Assembly: GCA_963727955.1 (NCBI GenBank)
Contig: CAVSII010000001.1
Location: 62,001-126,000, forward strand
Origin: Bog-756 sp963727955
GTDB taxonomy: Bacteria; Actinomycetota; Acidimicrobiia; Acidimicrobiales; RAAP-2
DNA length: 64,000 nucleotides
Reading direction: 5' to 3'
Below, in pieces: positions 51,728 through 61,966 of this stretch. How positions within the stretch are numbered: position 1 is the stretch's first letter; the number at the start of each line of letters is the position of its first letter. A program made the position numbers and the translations under genes. Under the pieces are notes generated by a model that ran no database searches, was not told where the DNA came from, and saw only the letters and a list, made by a program, of their open reading frames with translations.

Positions 51728-52294
51728 TCAGATTTTCTCAGAGGTCGGTGATTCCTCCGAGGGAGATGATGCAGAGGGAGATGTTCCCCTCCAAAGTCCT
51801 CCCACGGTGGCACCGGGCGGTACGTCTGCCAGTACCACGGCATTGGCACCGATCCATGCCTGGTCGCCGATGGTCACCGGTCCGAGCACTTTGGCTCCTG
51901 CTCCGATCCGAACGTTGTTGCCCACCCAGGGCTGACCCGGACGACCCCGTCCGTTGTCACCCAGTGTCACCCCCTGGTAGAGCACGAGATTCTCGCCGGC
52001 CACCCACGCGTGTCCCACCACGATCCCGGTGGGTGTGGATGATGGCGAACCCGCTCCCGAGGACCGCCGCCGGGTGAATGTCCGGATCCACCCGGGCGGA
52101 TACTGGGGGACTGCAACCACAGCGCCAGTGGCCGCAGCCGGTGGTGCCAGCACCACGCCGACGCACGGAAGAAGATGACGACACGGAGCCACGGGGTACA
52201 AGGGCAGTCGGATGGCCGAGCGGAAAAGTACTTGGGAGGGGCTCATGTCCCAGGACGCGGTCATGTGCCGCAGATCGCCGATCAGCTCATCCAT
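51728..52294 (-). pseudogene. Serine O-acetyltransferase-like hexapeptide protein, frameshifted
   Basis: DELIGDLRHMTASWDMSPSQ and FRSAIRLPLYPVA form the N-terminal helices of the CysE-like family. A second frame gives VDPDIHPAAVLGSGFAIIHT, and the left-handed beta-helix follows: GIVVGHAWVAGENLVLYQGVT, GNNVRIGAGAKVLGPVTIGD, AWIGANAVVLADVPPGATVGG. Shifts are near 52090 and 52030, and the C-terminus beyond 51780 is unreliable. It could acetylate serine or a sugar; the adjacent glycosyltransferase favours a sugar. Confidence 0.65.
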
Positions 52295-52686
52295 TATCCA
52301 CCGGTTCCGGCACGGCGCGGACAAAGTTCACCGCCGCCCATCTGGCTGTGCCCCATTTGCATCGTGCGCGCTCCCGACAACCCTGGTACCAAGGACCAGG
52401 ACGCCACGAACAGTGCGGGATCGCAACGCATGACGTGGACTGATCACCGACTCGTGGGCGGGGTTGCGCCGCGACTCGGTTGAGGACGGTTGCATTTGGG
52501 GGCACGACGCAGGCGCGGTTTTTGATCAAAAGAAGGGACCCCCACTCTTTAAGGGCATTGCCCACCTGGGTGGCCGACTCCAACCCTCTTTTCCGCGTCG
52601 GCGCTTGGGTCGGACATGTCCTGAGCCTGCAATTCGAAACTACGCGGGGGTCGACGGTTTTCAATAGTCGGCCGTCAAAAAGCCGG
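52295..52686. other. Intergenic, no gene accepted
   Basis: Open frames exist on both strands but show no family pattern, and the surrounding sequence is unreliable. A T5 run near a GCCGGC/GGCCG pair at about 52670-52695 could terminate the minus-strand TIG gene. Confidence 0.35.
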
Positions 52687-53223
52687 CTAGGTGATGGTGA
52701 TCGACCCCTCACTGACCATGGTCTCGTTGGGCCAGGCAATGCTGACCGCCCCGGTGGCTGCCCCGTTGGGCACCTCGACGGCGATGCTGGTGGCTGTGGC
52801 CTTGGTCACCGGTCCGGCGATGGTGGAGCCACCGAGGGAGGTGAAGGCCACCTCGGGCCTGCTCTGGCTGGTGACGCCCAAAAGGTCGGTCCCCTTGATG
52901 GTGATGGTCTTGCCGATAACCCCCTTGGCGCCTATGGCAGTCGGGTTCTCGGTGATGGTCTGGACCCCGTCGATGCGGAACCGGGGATCGCCCCCGGGCA
53001 CCATGATGGTTGCTTCCACCCCCCCCCGGTCACCTTGGCCAGGGTGGCGCAGGGGGCCGGATTGTGGGCGGAGCACTACTTCAGGTACTTGGGGGGGCGG
53101 GGTGGCCCCCTCGAAACAGATCTTGATCCCCCTGGTGGAGCTAGATCCGGCGATGAAGTCGCTGACATCCGGCGAGAAGCTCGAATCGGCTGAGTTCGCT
53201 CGCCGGGAGTGGCTCCCCTTCAT
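52687..53223 (-). pseudogene. IPT/TIG-domain protein, N-terminal part frameshifted
   Basis: The C-terminal 90 residues form a TIG/IPT immunoglobulin-like domain: PTAIGAKGVIGKTITIKGTDL, PEVAFTSLGGSTIAGPV, KATATSIAVEVPNGAATGAVSIAW. Upstream, the frame has PVVLRPQSGPLRHPGQGDRG where another frame (PAPCATLAKVTG) fits better, so a shift near 53040 is likely. The true N-terminus and any signal peptide cannot be fixed. TIG domains are usually surface-exposed. Confidence 0.5.
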
Positions 53224-53457
53224 CCGCCAGTTGCTCGAGGAGTCGCGTGGCTCTGTCGTCGCCGCGGAGGTGGTCGACGGCGACGGTCCGGGCTGAGCTC
53301 CAGAATCGTCGATCTATTGCGAGCTGAAGATTCTGGCCCAGGGCCGCCGCTCACTTGTGACGTGGCGGCCAGAACATCGATCGCAGAGATCGCAATCGAC
53401 CACTGAGGGTTCACGACGGCGGACGGCTCGATCGGGCACGTGGGTGAGCTTCCTTCG

Positions 53458-53727
53458 TTATTTGCTCGATTTCCTGTTCGATCCTGACGAGACTCTGGCA
53501 GACGGCAGGTGAACTAGCGGGCGCGTGGTCAGCTCATCCAAGTGTCTCCTGTGCCGATCACGCTGGGCGATGAGTTGTTGATCAGAAAACGCCGAGTAGT
53601 CGCTGTCACCGTCCGGGTTCGCGTCAAGAGGGCCGTTCGATTGGTTCGAATCCGGGTCTTCAGGATGGGGACTCATTGGGTCCCATAGGACCGACCTGCC
53701 CAAGTCTTGAGAGGCCCCGGCAGGCAC
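53458..53727 (-). CDS. Hypothetical acidic/polar small protein
   Basis: 89 residues from a GTG with gaaggg 5 nt upstream. The middle is Asp/Pro/Ser-rich, followed by AFSDQQLIAQRDRHRRHLDEL, a probable helix, and a basic end. No family recognised. Confidence 0.3.
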   Translation of the reverse strand: MPAGASQDLGRSVLWDPMSPHPEDPDSNQSNGPLDANPDGDSDYSAFSDQQLIAQRDRHRRHLDELTTRPLVHLPSARVSSGSNRKSSK

Positions 53728-54241
53728 TGCCCTTCAATGGTCAGGGATCAGGTAGGGTCCCATTTCCAGTATCGAGATGAGTCACTCAGGGTTCAGCTTC
53801 TTCGTTCAGCGACGCCCCGCTGGCCTCTAGCTCCATCTCTCGGAACTCACTGGCAGTGAATCTGCAAGGTATGAAGCAACTCTTGTGGCACATCCCGCAG
53901 CGATACCTGGCGCGAAGCGACACTGCTCTCGCCGATTCCTTCCAACTTTGCTCTGGGGACATAGGGAAGGCATCGGCTAGTTGGGGTTTCTCCTTGACCG
54001 AACCGGAGGTACGGGCGCTGCGTTCAGGATGGAGCGAGACGCTTCTGCGGTGACCTTTGACCCTTCGAAATACCTCGACTCATGGCGGGCCTGCCTCCAA
54101 CGCTCGCCGAAGCCCGGCCTCAAGCATCGGGCGTATTTAGCCACCAAGCGGCATCAAGAGGCGCGACTACCCTGGTCCAAGTGGCAGTTCAGCAGAGGCA
54201 TGACTGGGTAGCGGCTATAAGGCGTTGACCCGAAGAGGGCG
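53728..54241. other. Intergenic/uncertain, no firm gene
   Basis: About 510 bp. Two overlapping plus-strand frames (53856-54053 and 53981-54211) have plausible composition but no recognisable family, and could be one frameshifted gene (WHIPQRYLARSDTALADSFQ followed by FDPSKYLDSWRACLQR). I do not call them. Confidence 0.35.
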
Positions 54242-54511
54242 ATGGAAGGGGACCTCTACGTCTGTGGATTTGGTCTCATTGTGACAGTGACCGGTGGCCT
54301 GGTTTCGGTCGCCGGTTATCACCCAGCGTGGCAGTCAATACACGACAACACTCCGGCCCCGACCTTTGGGACCATTCTCGCCATTGCCGGATTATTCCTT
54401 GTGGCCATCGGGATCATTCTCATGGTGGTGAACATCATCGTGTGGCTGGGCGGCCGACACAAAGGCGACGTGAGCGAATCTGCACCTGAAGCGTCAGAGG
54501 AGCGTTCGTGA
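54242..54511 (+). CDS. Small two-helix membrane protein
   Basis: 89 residues. Two hydrophobic segments (VCGFGLIVTVTGGLVSVAG and GTILAIAGLFLVAIGIILMVVNIIVWL) are joined by a polar loop, with an acidic tail (SESAPEASEERS). Function unknown. Its TGA overlaps the GTG start of the next gene (GTGA), so the pair is translationally coupled. Confidence 0.55.
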   Translation: MEGDLYVCGFGLIVTVTGGLVSVAGYHPAWQSIHDNTPAPTFGTILAIAGLFLVAIGIILMVVNIIVWLGGRHKGDVSESAPEASEERS

Positions 54512-54867
54512 CTTGTATGCGTGGCCACTCCCAGGCCACCAGCGGGCCGACGATTTCGGAGGCCAACAATCGCAAGATGGAGTGCGCTGAATGCGGCCGC
54601 GATACGTCGCTGCAACAGGGAGCCGCCTCTGGTGGATTGATGTGCGTGGCCAGCGGAGGCCTCGCTGGCATCGCCTGGTGGCTGGGCGGTGATGTCGCCC
54701 TCGTTGTTGGGGGACTCGCCCTTTTGGTGTTTCTTGTGGGCCTGTGGACCGTGACCCTAGCCGGTGGATTTCTGTTTTTGAGTTGGCTGTCGGACCGTGG
54801 TACTCGTAGACGCAATGCGTATCGCTCCCGTCGTAGGGGCCAAACGGGGCGGCATACCGCCATTTGA
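54508..54867 (+). CDS. Small membrane protein with CxxC motif
   Basis: 119 residues. An N-terminal MECAECGRDTS carries a zinc- or redox-type CxxC. Two hydrophobic stretches (MCVASGGLAGIAWWLGG, VALVVGGLALLVFLVGLWTVTLAGGFLFLSW) follow and a very basic tail (RRRNAYRSRRRGQ). Function unknown. It overlaps the preceding small membrane gene by 4 bp, suggesting the two proteins act together. Confidence 0.55.
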   Translation: MTCMRGHSQATSGPTISEANNRKMECAECGRDTSLQQGAASGGLMCVASGGLAGIAWWLGGDVALVVGGLALLVFLVGLWTVTLAGGFLFLSWLSDRGTRRRNAYRSRRRGQTGRHTAI

Positions 54868-55298
54868 GATGAAAAGCACCTGACAAGTGGCCCCATCATC
54901 CCTGGGCGAGCGGCACGACTGCAGCCGACACCCTGGCCGCCGTGCTCGCACCCCATCTGACCGCCTCCGCACAAGAAGGGTCCTATCGCTAGCTGAATGC
55001 TCTCGGCGATTGCCTACGGCCTCGGCTCTCCCTACCCCGGTCATCCGTGGCCAAACGGCCCTGTCAGGCCATAGGAACCCGCCCCCTCGGGAGCGCCGTC
55101 ATCAGCCGGGGGAGGCTGGGGCAGGTGGCACTCGAACCGAGGGCGGCGGGTCTTCCCCCAACTGTCCAACGAGTCGCTGCCAGGAATCGTTACCATGACC
55201 ACTGTTACGAACGGGGCCGATGACGCTGGCAGGGGCCTTCTTCGCATGGGAGGGCCTCCACTCAGCGGCGAGGTGGCCCGCTAGGCGAGAGGAGACTC
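54868..55298. other. Intergenic, no gene seen
   Basis: About 430 bp. A stretch at 55115-55150 resembles part of a tRNA T-arm on the minus strand, but no full cloverleaf can be drawn. gcgagaggagactc before 55299 is the ribosome site of the next gene. Confidence 0.4.
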
Positions 55299-55854
55299 AT
55301 GAAGGTTCCGAGGATGTTCTTGATGTTGGCGTGCGCCTCGATTCTGGGGGCCACCATCGCCACGGGAATCACGATGGCGGTCAGTGCTGGAGCGAGCGGG
55401 ACGAACACGACCTATTACGGATGCGTCTCGGCAAAGGGTGCTGCGTCAAGGTCGGGGACACGCCCCGACGTGCCCCGGCAGGTCGACCCAGATTTCGTGG
55501 AACCAGGTGGGTCCTCCGGGGCCGACCGGTCCACAGGGGCCAGCTGGTAGCCCTGGGCTCCTGGCGTGGGCCTATGTGAACGCGGACGGCACCATTGCCA
55601 ATAGCAGCGGCAATATCACCGTCGCCAACCCTGCCGCAGGGTCATACTGCATCGGCGTTACCGGCGGAACGGCACATGTGGCCGTTGCCAGTCTCGACGC
55701 CTTGGAGAACACGGGTGGCACCGTGCAGGCGGGGGTTTACGATGCCAGTGGCTGCCCGACAGACGCATCCAACGTCTATGTCATCACCCGTCCGCAGTCG
55801 CAGGATGGCGGTCTGCCTGGCGTCAACCACGCCTTCTACATCATCATCAGCTAG
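55299..55854 (+). pseudogene. Exported collagen-like repeat protein, frameshifted
   Basis: The N-terminal frame gives a signal peptide and TTYYGCVSAKGA (RMFLMLACASILGATIATGI before it); another frame gives CPGRSTQISWNQVGPPGPTGPQGPAGSPG, a short collagen-type Gly-Pro-x stretch, and then a beta-rich domain ending ASNVYVITRPQSQDGGLPGVNHAFYIIIS. The shift is within about 55430-55470. Such secreted proteins with a single collagen-like linker occur in many copies in some actinobacteria; function is unknown. Confidence 0.6.
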
Positions 55855-56251
55855 ACCAGCTGGCCGAGCACGGCCGAGAAACCTCATGGTCAACGGTTTC
55901 CGAGCTTGGGTGAATGACCAAAGGCTCTGATGGTCCTGTGGCGGTCTCCGTGGGAAACTCGAATCCGGCCCGCACCGGACGGTGTACCTGAGGCCGTGTT
56001 GGGATTTGTCGGAAGACCAGGGCGGCTCGCAGACGACGGTCCGCACGGCCCAGATCGATGAAGGCGTTGGCCTCCTTTTGAGCGCCGTGTGTACCGACTG
56101 GACTGATCGGGTCCACTTTCAGCCAGAGCTTGGGCAGCAAGGACAGCACGCGCAGCGGCAGTGCTGTCAGCTGTCGCCAAGCGAGCGACCGATACAGGGC
56201 AGAAGGAGTCTCCGCACGCCTGGCAGCCTGCCATGGCCATCGGCTGGGCGC
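55855..56251. other. Intergenic, no gene seen
   Basis: About 400 bp between convergent genes. No recognisable gene or RNA. Confidence 0.35.
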
Positions 56252-56626
56252 TCAGGACGGGGGTTGCGGAACCGGCGGGTAGCCGAGGTTTGAGCACGTC
56301 ACGCCAATGGCGTTCAACTCGTTGGCAAGCTTGTCTCCGTTGCTCTCTGCAGCAGCCTTGACCAGTGCGACCGCGTTTGCTCGGAGTGTGCCGCTCGTAG
56401 CCAGCGGTCCATCCCGCTTCAGCCCCGTCACCAAGGCTTCCGTTTCGAGAATGTTTTGAGCCGGCGCGTTGGGGTTGCCCGACTGGCTGGACGCTTCGAA
56501 GGTCTTCACGACCAAGCAGGCGGGCTTGTTCGAGGCAGGTATTGAACGAGTCGTGTCTGGCCCAGTCTCATCACATGAGGCGAGCAACAACAGCGGCACC
56601 AGTAGTACCGCCAGTTGCCTTCTCAC
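56252..56626 (-). CDS. Lipoprotein, function unknown
   Basis: 124 residues. The signal LAVLLVPLLLLASC ends in a lipobox (LLASC) with the acylated Cys at about 18. The mature part is mainly helical (QNILETEALVTGLKRDGPLATSG, RANAVALVKAAAESNGDKLANEL) with a Cys near the end. It lies 35 bp downstream of a second lipoprotein gene on the same strand. Confidence 0.65.
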   Translation of the reverse strand: MRRQLAVLLVPLLLLASCDETGPDTTRSIPASNKPACLVVKTFEASSQSGNPNAPAQNILETEALVTGLKRDGPLATSGTLRANAVALVKAAAESNGDKLANELNAIGVTCSNLGYPPVPQPPS

Positions 56627-56661
56627 CGGAACATCCTTCCATGGAGGTCACGTCGAAGCCG

Positions 56662-57162
56662 TTATTCGCATTTCCTGGTGTTCGCCCGATTGACCCGATT
56701 CGTTCTCATGGTCAAGATGGTCCCGATTGCCGCCACGGCAGCAAACGCCGCTCCTATCAGAGCCACCCAATCCGCCCATGTCACGGCAGGGTCATGCGTT
56801 TCGTCCTTCTTCAGCTGAGCTTCGTCTGCAAGGTAACTGTTCGAGTCGATGGTGAGCCGCTGCAAGTCACGGATGACGAGATGGGCCTGACCAGCAATCA
56901 CGTTCGCAGCAGCAGGTTTGCTCACGTTGCAGTAAAACAACACTCCCCCTGTGACTGCGGCGTCCGCTTTGGTCCCACAGGACTTCATTCCGCCCAAATC
57001 TGCCTGATATTGCGCTCTGGCGCTGCGCAGGGACTCCTGGTCGGCATTGACCCTGACTCCCACCCGGTTTGCCTCCGTCCGGATTTGGGCGATGTTCGGC
57101 CCGCTGCAGGCTGTACCAAAAACTGCCACCGTGAAGATGGTGATGACCAACAATCGCTTCAT
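56662..57162 (-). CDS. Lipoprotein with C-terminal membrane helix, function unknown
   Basis: 166 residues. LVITIFTVAVFGTACSG is a lipoprotein signal (FGTAC). The mature protein is helical (AQIRTEANRVGVRVNADQES), has two Cys (MKSCGTKAD, LFYCNVSK), and ends in one membrane helix (WADWVALIGAAFAAVAAIGTIL) and a short basic tail. aaggagaag precedes the ATG. It forms a two-gene unit with the next lipoprotein. Confidence 0.65.
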   Translation of the reverse strand: MKRLLVITIFTVAVFGTACSGPNIAQIRTEANRVGVRVNADQESLRSARAQYQADLGGMKSCGTKADAAVTGGVLFYCNVSKPAAANVIAGQAHLVIRDLQRLTIDSNSYLADEAQLKKDETHDPAVTWADWVALIGAAFAAVAAIGTILTMRTNRVNRANTRKCE

Positions 57163-57584
57163 GCCCCTTCTCCTTGGCCAGGATGATGGAGCGAACAGTA
57201 GACGGATGCCACCGGGCCCCGCCCTGGCCATCGGGCACACCTTCGTCTTTGAGCCATCGGGCACACTTTCGTCATTGAGCTAGCGGGCTATGGCGCCGAA
57301 TGAGTGACCGGCTGCACGCTGCTTCCGTATCCGGGTCCTCACCTTCGGGTCGAGGACGGAGTCGTGCCCACAGTGAACGCCCTGGGCACGCTTGCTGCGA
57401 GGGCATGGGCATGAGTCGGCCACCGAGACCCTGGACACCTATCGGCACCTCTGGCCGCATTCTGAGGAGCACACCCGGAACGCCGTCCAGAGTGAGTTGG
57501 CCCCGAAGGGCTCTCAGAAAAGTGCGGACTTCTTGCGGACAACACCTGCGCAGTAGGGGCAAAAGCCCTAGTCAAGGGCTTAGC
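57163..57584. other. Intergenic, no gene seen; gap before rnpB 3' end
   Basis: About 420 bp. The short direct repeat tttgagccatcgggcacac / cattgagctagcggg is at 57243-57290. Open frames here are not supported. Confidence 0.35.
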
Positions 57585-57980
<396 letters not shown>

Positions 57981-58204
57981 CCCACCATGGTCCCACACGC
58001 AGGCCGAACGGCACACCTTTCGCTGAAGGGCCCTGCCCCGACAGGCCTGCCGGTGCCACCCGGCTTGGTCGCGTGGGTGTGACGGCCTCGCCCGGCCGGC
58101 TGGGATCCTCGTTCCGGGTCCCGACCAGGAAATCACCGCCTCCGATCCGTATTGGCGGGCGGGATAGGGACCATCCCGTCACAGGAGCCCTCTAATCTGG
58201 CGCC
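57981..58204. other. Intergenic between rnpB and xseA, contains both promoters
   Basis: About 220 bp between divergent genes. TAATCT at 58193-58198 lies 6 bp before GTG 58205 (leaderless xseA). The minus-strand promoter of rnpB should be just upstream of 57980 but has no clear -10. Confidence 0.4.
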
Positions 58205-59697
58205 GTGGCCCTCGGATCACCCGCTTCCCGCCTCGGCTCGGATAGATGGTGACGCGACGCCCTCTCCATCACCGACCTCTACGGTCGGATCGACCGGGCG
58301 CTGCGTGGGGCGTTCCCCGGCAGCTCTGGGTCACGGGGGAGGTGCGGTCGTTCAAGGTGCTGCTCACGGGCCATTGCTACATCGAGCTGGTGGACCCGGC
58401 CGACGATCGGCGCCGCCCCCGTGCTCGGGGTGGTGTGCTGGTCGACCGTTGGCGGAGGTGTGCGCCACTCCTCGATGAGCTCGGCATCATCCTCGACGCC
58501 GGCATGGTCGTCCGGGTCCGGGGCAGGTCCAGTTCTACAAGGCCCGCGGCGACGTCGGCTTCGTTCTCTCCGAGCTGGATACGGACGCCCTCCTGGGCAA
58601 GGTGGCGGCCGAACGGGTCCGGCTCATCAAGGCACTGGTCGACGAGGATCTGTACGACCGCCAGCGCCGTCTGCCCTTTCCGACCCGGCCCTCCGCGTGG
58701 GCCTGGTGGCCAGTCCCGGATACCGAGGGGTTCCGAGACTTCATGGGCGCTGCACAAGTCGGGCATGGCCTTCGAGGTCCGGTCGGCGCCCACCCACGTG
58801 CAAGGCCGAAGGGTGGCACCCAGTCGGGTGGCGGCCGCCATCGCCGAGGCTCAGCGGCGAGGCGTTGGACATCATCGTGGTGGTGCGTGGGGGAGGATCA
58901 AAGGCCGATCTGGCCACATTCGATGCCGAGTCGGTGGCCCGGGCTGTCGCCGACTGCCGCTGTTCCGGTGTGGACCGGCATCGGACACACGGGCGACCTG
59001 GCCGTGGCCGACGAGGTGGCCAACCGGTCCTTCATCACCCCGACCGAATGCGGTCAGGAGCTGGCCCGATCAGTGAGGGACTTTCTGGCGGTCGCGTCTC
59101 GATGCCGGTCTCGTTGTGGGACGGTTGGCCCGCCAACGGATGGCGACCGCCGAGCGGACTGCTCGACCGGCATCGCCACACTACGATCACTTGTGCCCGG
59201 TCCCAGCTCGACCGGCACGGCGAGCGGCTCGTCCACCGCAGCTACACACTGCGGGCGGCGGCGCAGGGGCCATCTCGACGCCCACGATCGCCAGGACGCC
59301 AGCGGCAAATCGAAGATCTGGTCAAGTCGTCGCGCCGATCGGTAGCGGGCGGACAGGAGAGGATGGCCGACCGCACCCGGCGGCTGGTCTATGCTGTCCG
59401 GGCGTCGGCTGGAGGTCGAGGATGTGCGCTCGGCCAGTGGCGTCGCCTGCTCGGGGCCTACGACTACCGTCGGCAGCTCGAGCGCGGCTACTCGGTTACC
59501 CGTGATGCAGGGGGCACGGTCGTCCGCTCCACCCACGATGTCGAGCCGGGCGCGGTCCTGTTCACCCACGTTGTCGACGGCGAGGTGGTGTCGACGGTGG
59601 CCGATCCGGTCGCACCCGATGCCCCGCTGCCGGCAGCGAGGAGGGAGCCACCCGTCCGACGTGGCCGTATGGCGATGAAGACGAAGGGAACACATGA
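58205..59697 (+). pseudogene. xseA: Exodeoxyribonuclease VII large subunit, multiple frameshifts
   Basis: Segments in different frames match XseA in order: OB-fold QLWVTGEVRSFKVLLTGHCYIELVD, LDELGIILDAGMVVRVRG, LGKVAAERVRLIKALVDEDL, DIIVVVRGGGSKADLATFD (catalytic), SVARAVADC, IGHTGDLAVADEVANRSFITPTE, and GAYDYRRQLERGYSVTRDAGGTVV. Breaks occur at about 58255, 58430, 58540, 58700, 58740, 58860, 58970, 59100 and later. The stop TGA (59695-59697) overlaps the xseB ATG (ATGA), the normal operon arrangement. Exonuclease VII degrades single-stranded DNA. Confidence 0.8.
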
Positions 59698-60052
59698 TGG
59701 CGACGACGTCAGGAAGCGACGGGAAGAAGGCGGAGACCGGCCCCGAGGAGGGAGCGAAGTGGCCGAGCTGAGCTATGCCAGCGCGGGGCAGGAGCTCGAC
59801 ACCATCATCGAGGAATTCGAGACCGGGAGTGGTCGACGTCGACCGGCTGGTGGACCAGTTGGAGCGGGCCACCCTGATCGTGGACGAGCTGGACCGGCGA
59901 CTCCGGCGTACCCGGATGCGCGTGGAGGAACTGGTCCCGCGGCTCGAAGCCGTTGGTCGGGGCGAGCCGTCCGAGGACGAGTGCTGGACGACGCGGTTGA
60001 CGACGAATCGACGCCGTCACCGCGGCGACGACGACGGCGCCGGCTGTTCTGA
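59694..60052 (+). pseudogene. xseB: Exodeoxyribonuclease VII small subunit, frameshifted
   Basis: Opening ATG ATG at 59694 encodes an Asp/Glu/Lys-rich leader; ELSYASAGQELDTIIEEFETG then VDVDRLVDQLERATLIVDELDRRLRRTRMRVEELVPRLEAV follow in two other frames, forming the XseB helical domain, and the end is DDAVDDESTPSPRRRRRRRLF. Shifts are near 59755 and 59825, and once more near 59970. It is the accessory subunit of exonuclease VII, coupled to xseA. Confidence 0.75.
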
Positions 60053-60146
60053 CCGGGGTCTGTTCCGACCGGCCCTCTGTTGCGGACCGGCAGCTGGGAT
60101 TGCCGGTCGACCGATATGGGCGCGCCAAGGCCGGGTCGCCAAGGCA

Positions 60147-61760
60147 CTAATGGATGCTGCGGCCGCCCTCGGGCCAGTAGGGCCGTCGAAGCTCGCGTTT
60201 GAGGACCTTGCCTGAGGGATTGCGGGGAAGGACGTCGGTAAAATCTACGGATGTAGGGCACTTGTAGTGGGCCAGGCGACTCCGGGTGGCAGCGATGATG
60301 TCCATGGCCAGGTCCTCGTCGTCGGCCGAGGCGCCGGGGGCGCGCACCACGACGGCTTTCACCGTCTCCCCCCATTTGCTGTCGGGAACACCGAAGACGG
60401 CGGCATCGGCCACAGCCGGGTGGGCCAGAAGGGCGTTCTCGACCTCGGCCGGATAGACGTTCTCACCGCCGGTCACGATCATGTCCTTGATCCGGTCGTG
60501 CAGGAAGAGAAAGCCTTCCTCGTCCACCCAGCCGGCGTCGCCGGTGCGGAACCATCCGTCGTTGTCCAGGACTGCAGCCGTCTCCTCCGGCTTGTTCCAG
60601 TAACCGAGCATGTTCTGGTCCGAACGGGTCCATACCTCACCGACCTCACCTGCCGGAAGAGCCTCGCCTGACTCGGTGTCGACGATCCGGAGCTCGATGT
60701 GGTCGAAGGGTCGGCCGGCTGAGCGGAGCAGCCCGGCACGGGGTCCGGCGGGGTCATGGTCGGCCGGCATGAGTGAGGTGATGGCTCCGGTCGTCTCAGT
60801 GAGGCCGTAGACCTGGGCGAAGTCACAGCCGAGGGCGGCCATCGACCGGACCAGCACGTCCTCGCTGATGGGGGATGCGCCGTAAAAGACGGTGCGCAGC
60901 GAGCCGAGATCGGCGGTGGCCAGGTCCGGTGCAGCCAGCAGGAACATGAGCACGGCGGGCACCACGAAGGTTTCGGTGATCCCGTGCTCTTCGACGACCC
61001 GCAATGCCTCCGCCGGATCGAAGTCGCGGATGATGACCGAGTGACCACCGCGCGACATGCCGCACAGGGCCCATCCCGTTCCTCCGATGTGGAACAAGGG
61101 CATGGCCACCAGTGACACGGTGTCCGCTCCGATGTGGAAGACCTGGTCCGCTTCCCGCAGGACGCAGGCGACGTTGCCACCCGAAATCATCACCCCCTTG
61201 GGAAGGCCGGTGGTCCCCGAGGTATAGAGCTGGGTCACGACGTCGTCCGGCCCGGCGTCGAAGCCGGGATCGGCAGGCACTGCGCCGACGCCATCACCCC
61301 CGCCGCCGTCACGCCACTCGGCCAACCGGTCGAGCGCTACCCACTGGGTGACGCAGGTGACCTGGCCCATCATCTCCTTGGTGGCCGCCGCATAGTCGGG
61401 CCCGAAGAAGAGAACCCCGGCGTCGGCGTCGGCCACGATGGCCGCCATTTCGGCCGGCGCCAGCCGCCAGTTGACGGCCACGCTGACCGCACCGAGCAGG
61501 GCACAGCCGAAGAACACTTCGAAATAGGCGATCCCGTTGCGGTCGAGGAAGGCCACCCGGTCGCCCGCTGTCACACCGCCTGCGGCCAGGGCGTGGCTGA
61601 CCCGTCGGGCCCGTTGGTACACCTCGTCCCAGGTCAGGGTGGTCGAACCCTCGGTGAGCATGGGGGCGTCCGGTGTCCGATCGGCCCACGTGCGCAGAAT
61701 GCCGGCCGCTGTGCGGACCTCGGTGGAGCGGTCCGACTCCCTGTCCTCCGTCTGGTTCAT
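60147..61760 (-). CDS. AMP-dependent acyl-CoA synthetase/ligase
   Basis: 537 residues of the ANL superfamily. The P-loop YTSGTTGLPKGVMISGGN, VYGLTETTGAIT (A5), GWFRTGDAGWVDEEGFLFLHDRIKDMIVTGGENVYPAEVEN (A7-A8, taken in parts) and the C-terminal Lys of NPSGKVLKRELR are complete. FVVPAVLMFLLAAPDL and VAMPLFHIGGTGWAL fit medium or long-chain fatty acyl-CoA ligases. It activates a carboxylic acid through acyl-AMP; chain preference is unknown. ATG 61760 follows aaaagggtgatc. The frame is open upstream, but that section is antisense-like. Confidence 0.9.
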   Translation of the reverse strand: MNQTEDRESDRSTEVRTAAGILRTWADRTPDAPMLTEGSTTLTWDEVYQRARRVSHALAAGGVTAGDRVAFLDRNGIAYFEVFFGCALLGAVSVAVNWRLAPAEMAAIVADADAGVLFFGPDYAAATKEMMGQVTCVTQWVALDRLAEWRDGGGGDGVGAVPADPGFDAGPDDVVTQLYTSGTTGLPKGVMISGGNVACVLREADQVFHIGADTVSLVAMPLFHIGGTGWALCGMSRGGHSVIIRDFDPAEALRVVEEHGITETFVVPAVLMFLLAAPDLATADLGSLRTVFYGASPISEDVLVRSMAALGCDFAQVYGLTETTGAITSLMPADHDPAGPRAGLLRSAGRPFDHIELRIVDTESGEALPAGEVGEVWTRSDQNMLGYWNKPEETAAVLDNDGWFRTGDAGWVDEEGFLFLHDRIKDMIVTGGENVYPAEVENALLAHPAVADAAVFGVPDSKWGETVKAVVVRAPGASADDEDLAMDIIAATRSRLAHYKCPTSVDFTDVLPRNPSGKVLKRELRRPYWPEGGRSIH

Positions 61761-61966
61761 CTGATCACCCTTTTGCCTGCCCGTCGCGCCCTGGGGACGA
61801 CGGACCCAGTGTTGAGTCTGGCCACCGGAAGACGGCATGGTGCGGCGGTGAACCGTGCCCTCAGGCCATAGCTTCACGGTGGGTGGATGGTACCCGCACG
61901 CCGATGCCCCTGCCTCGGGCCCGCCTCCCTCTTCGAACCACCGGCCGGCGCCCGTAAGGTGTGTCG

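Noticed and set aside
53630..53670. ggttcgaatccggg resembling a tRNA T-loop
   Set aside because: The flanking stems do not pair and the segment lies in a possible coding region.
55110..55150. Possible tRNA (T-arm-like ggttcgagt on the minus strand)
   Set aside because: The T stem does not pair and no cloverleaf or anticodon arm can be drawn.
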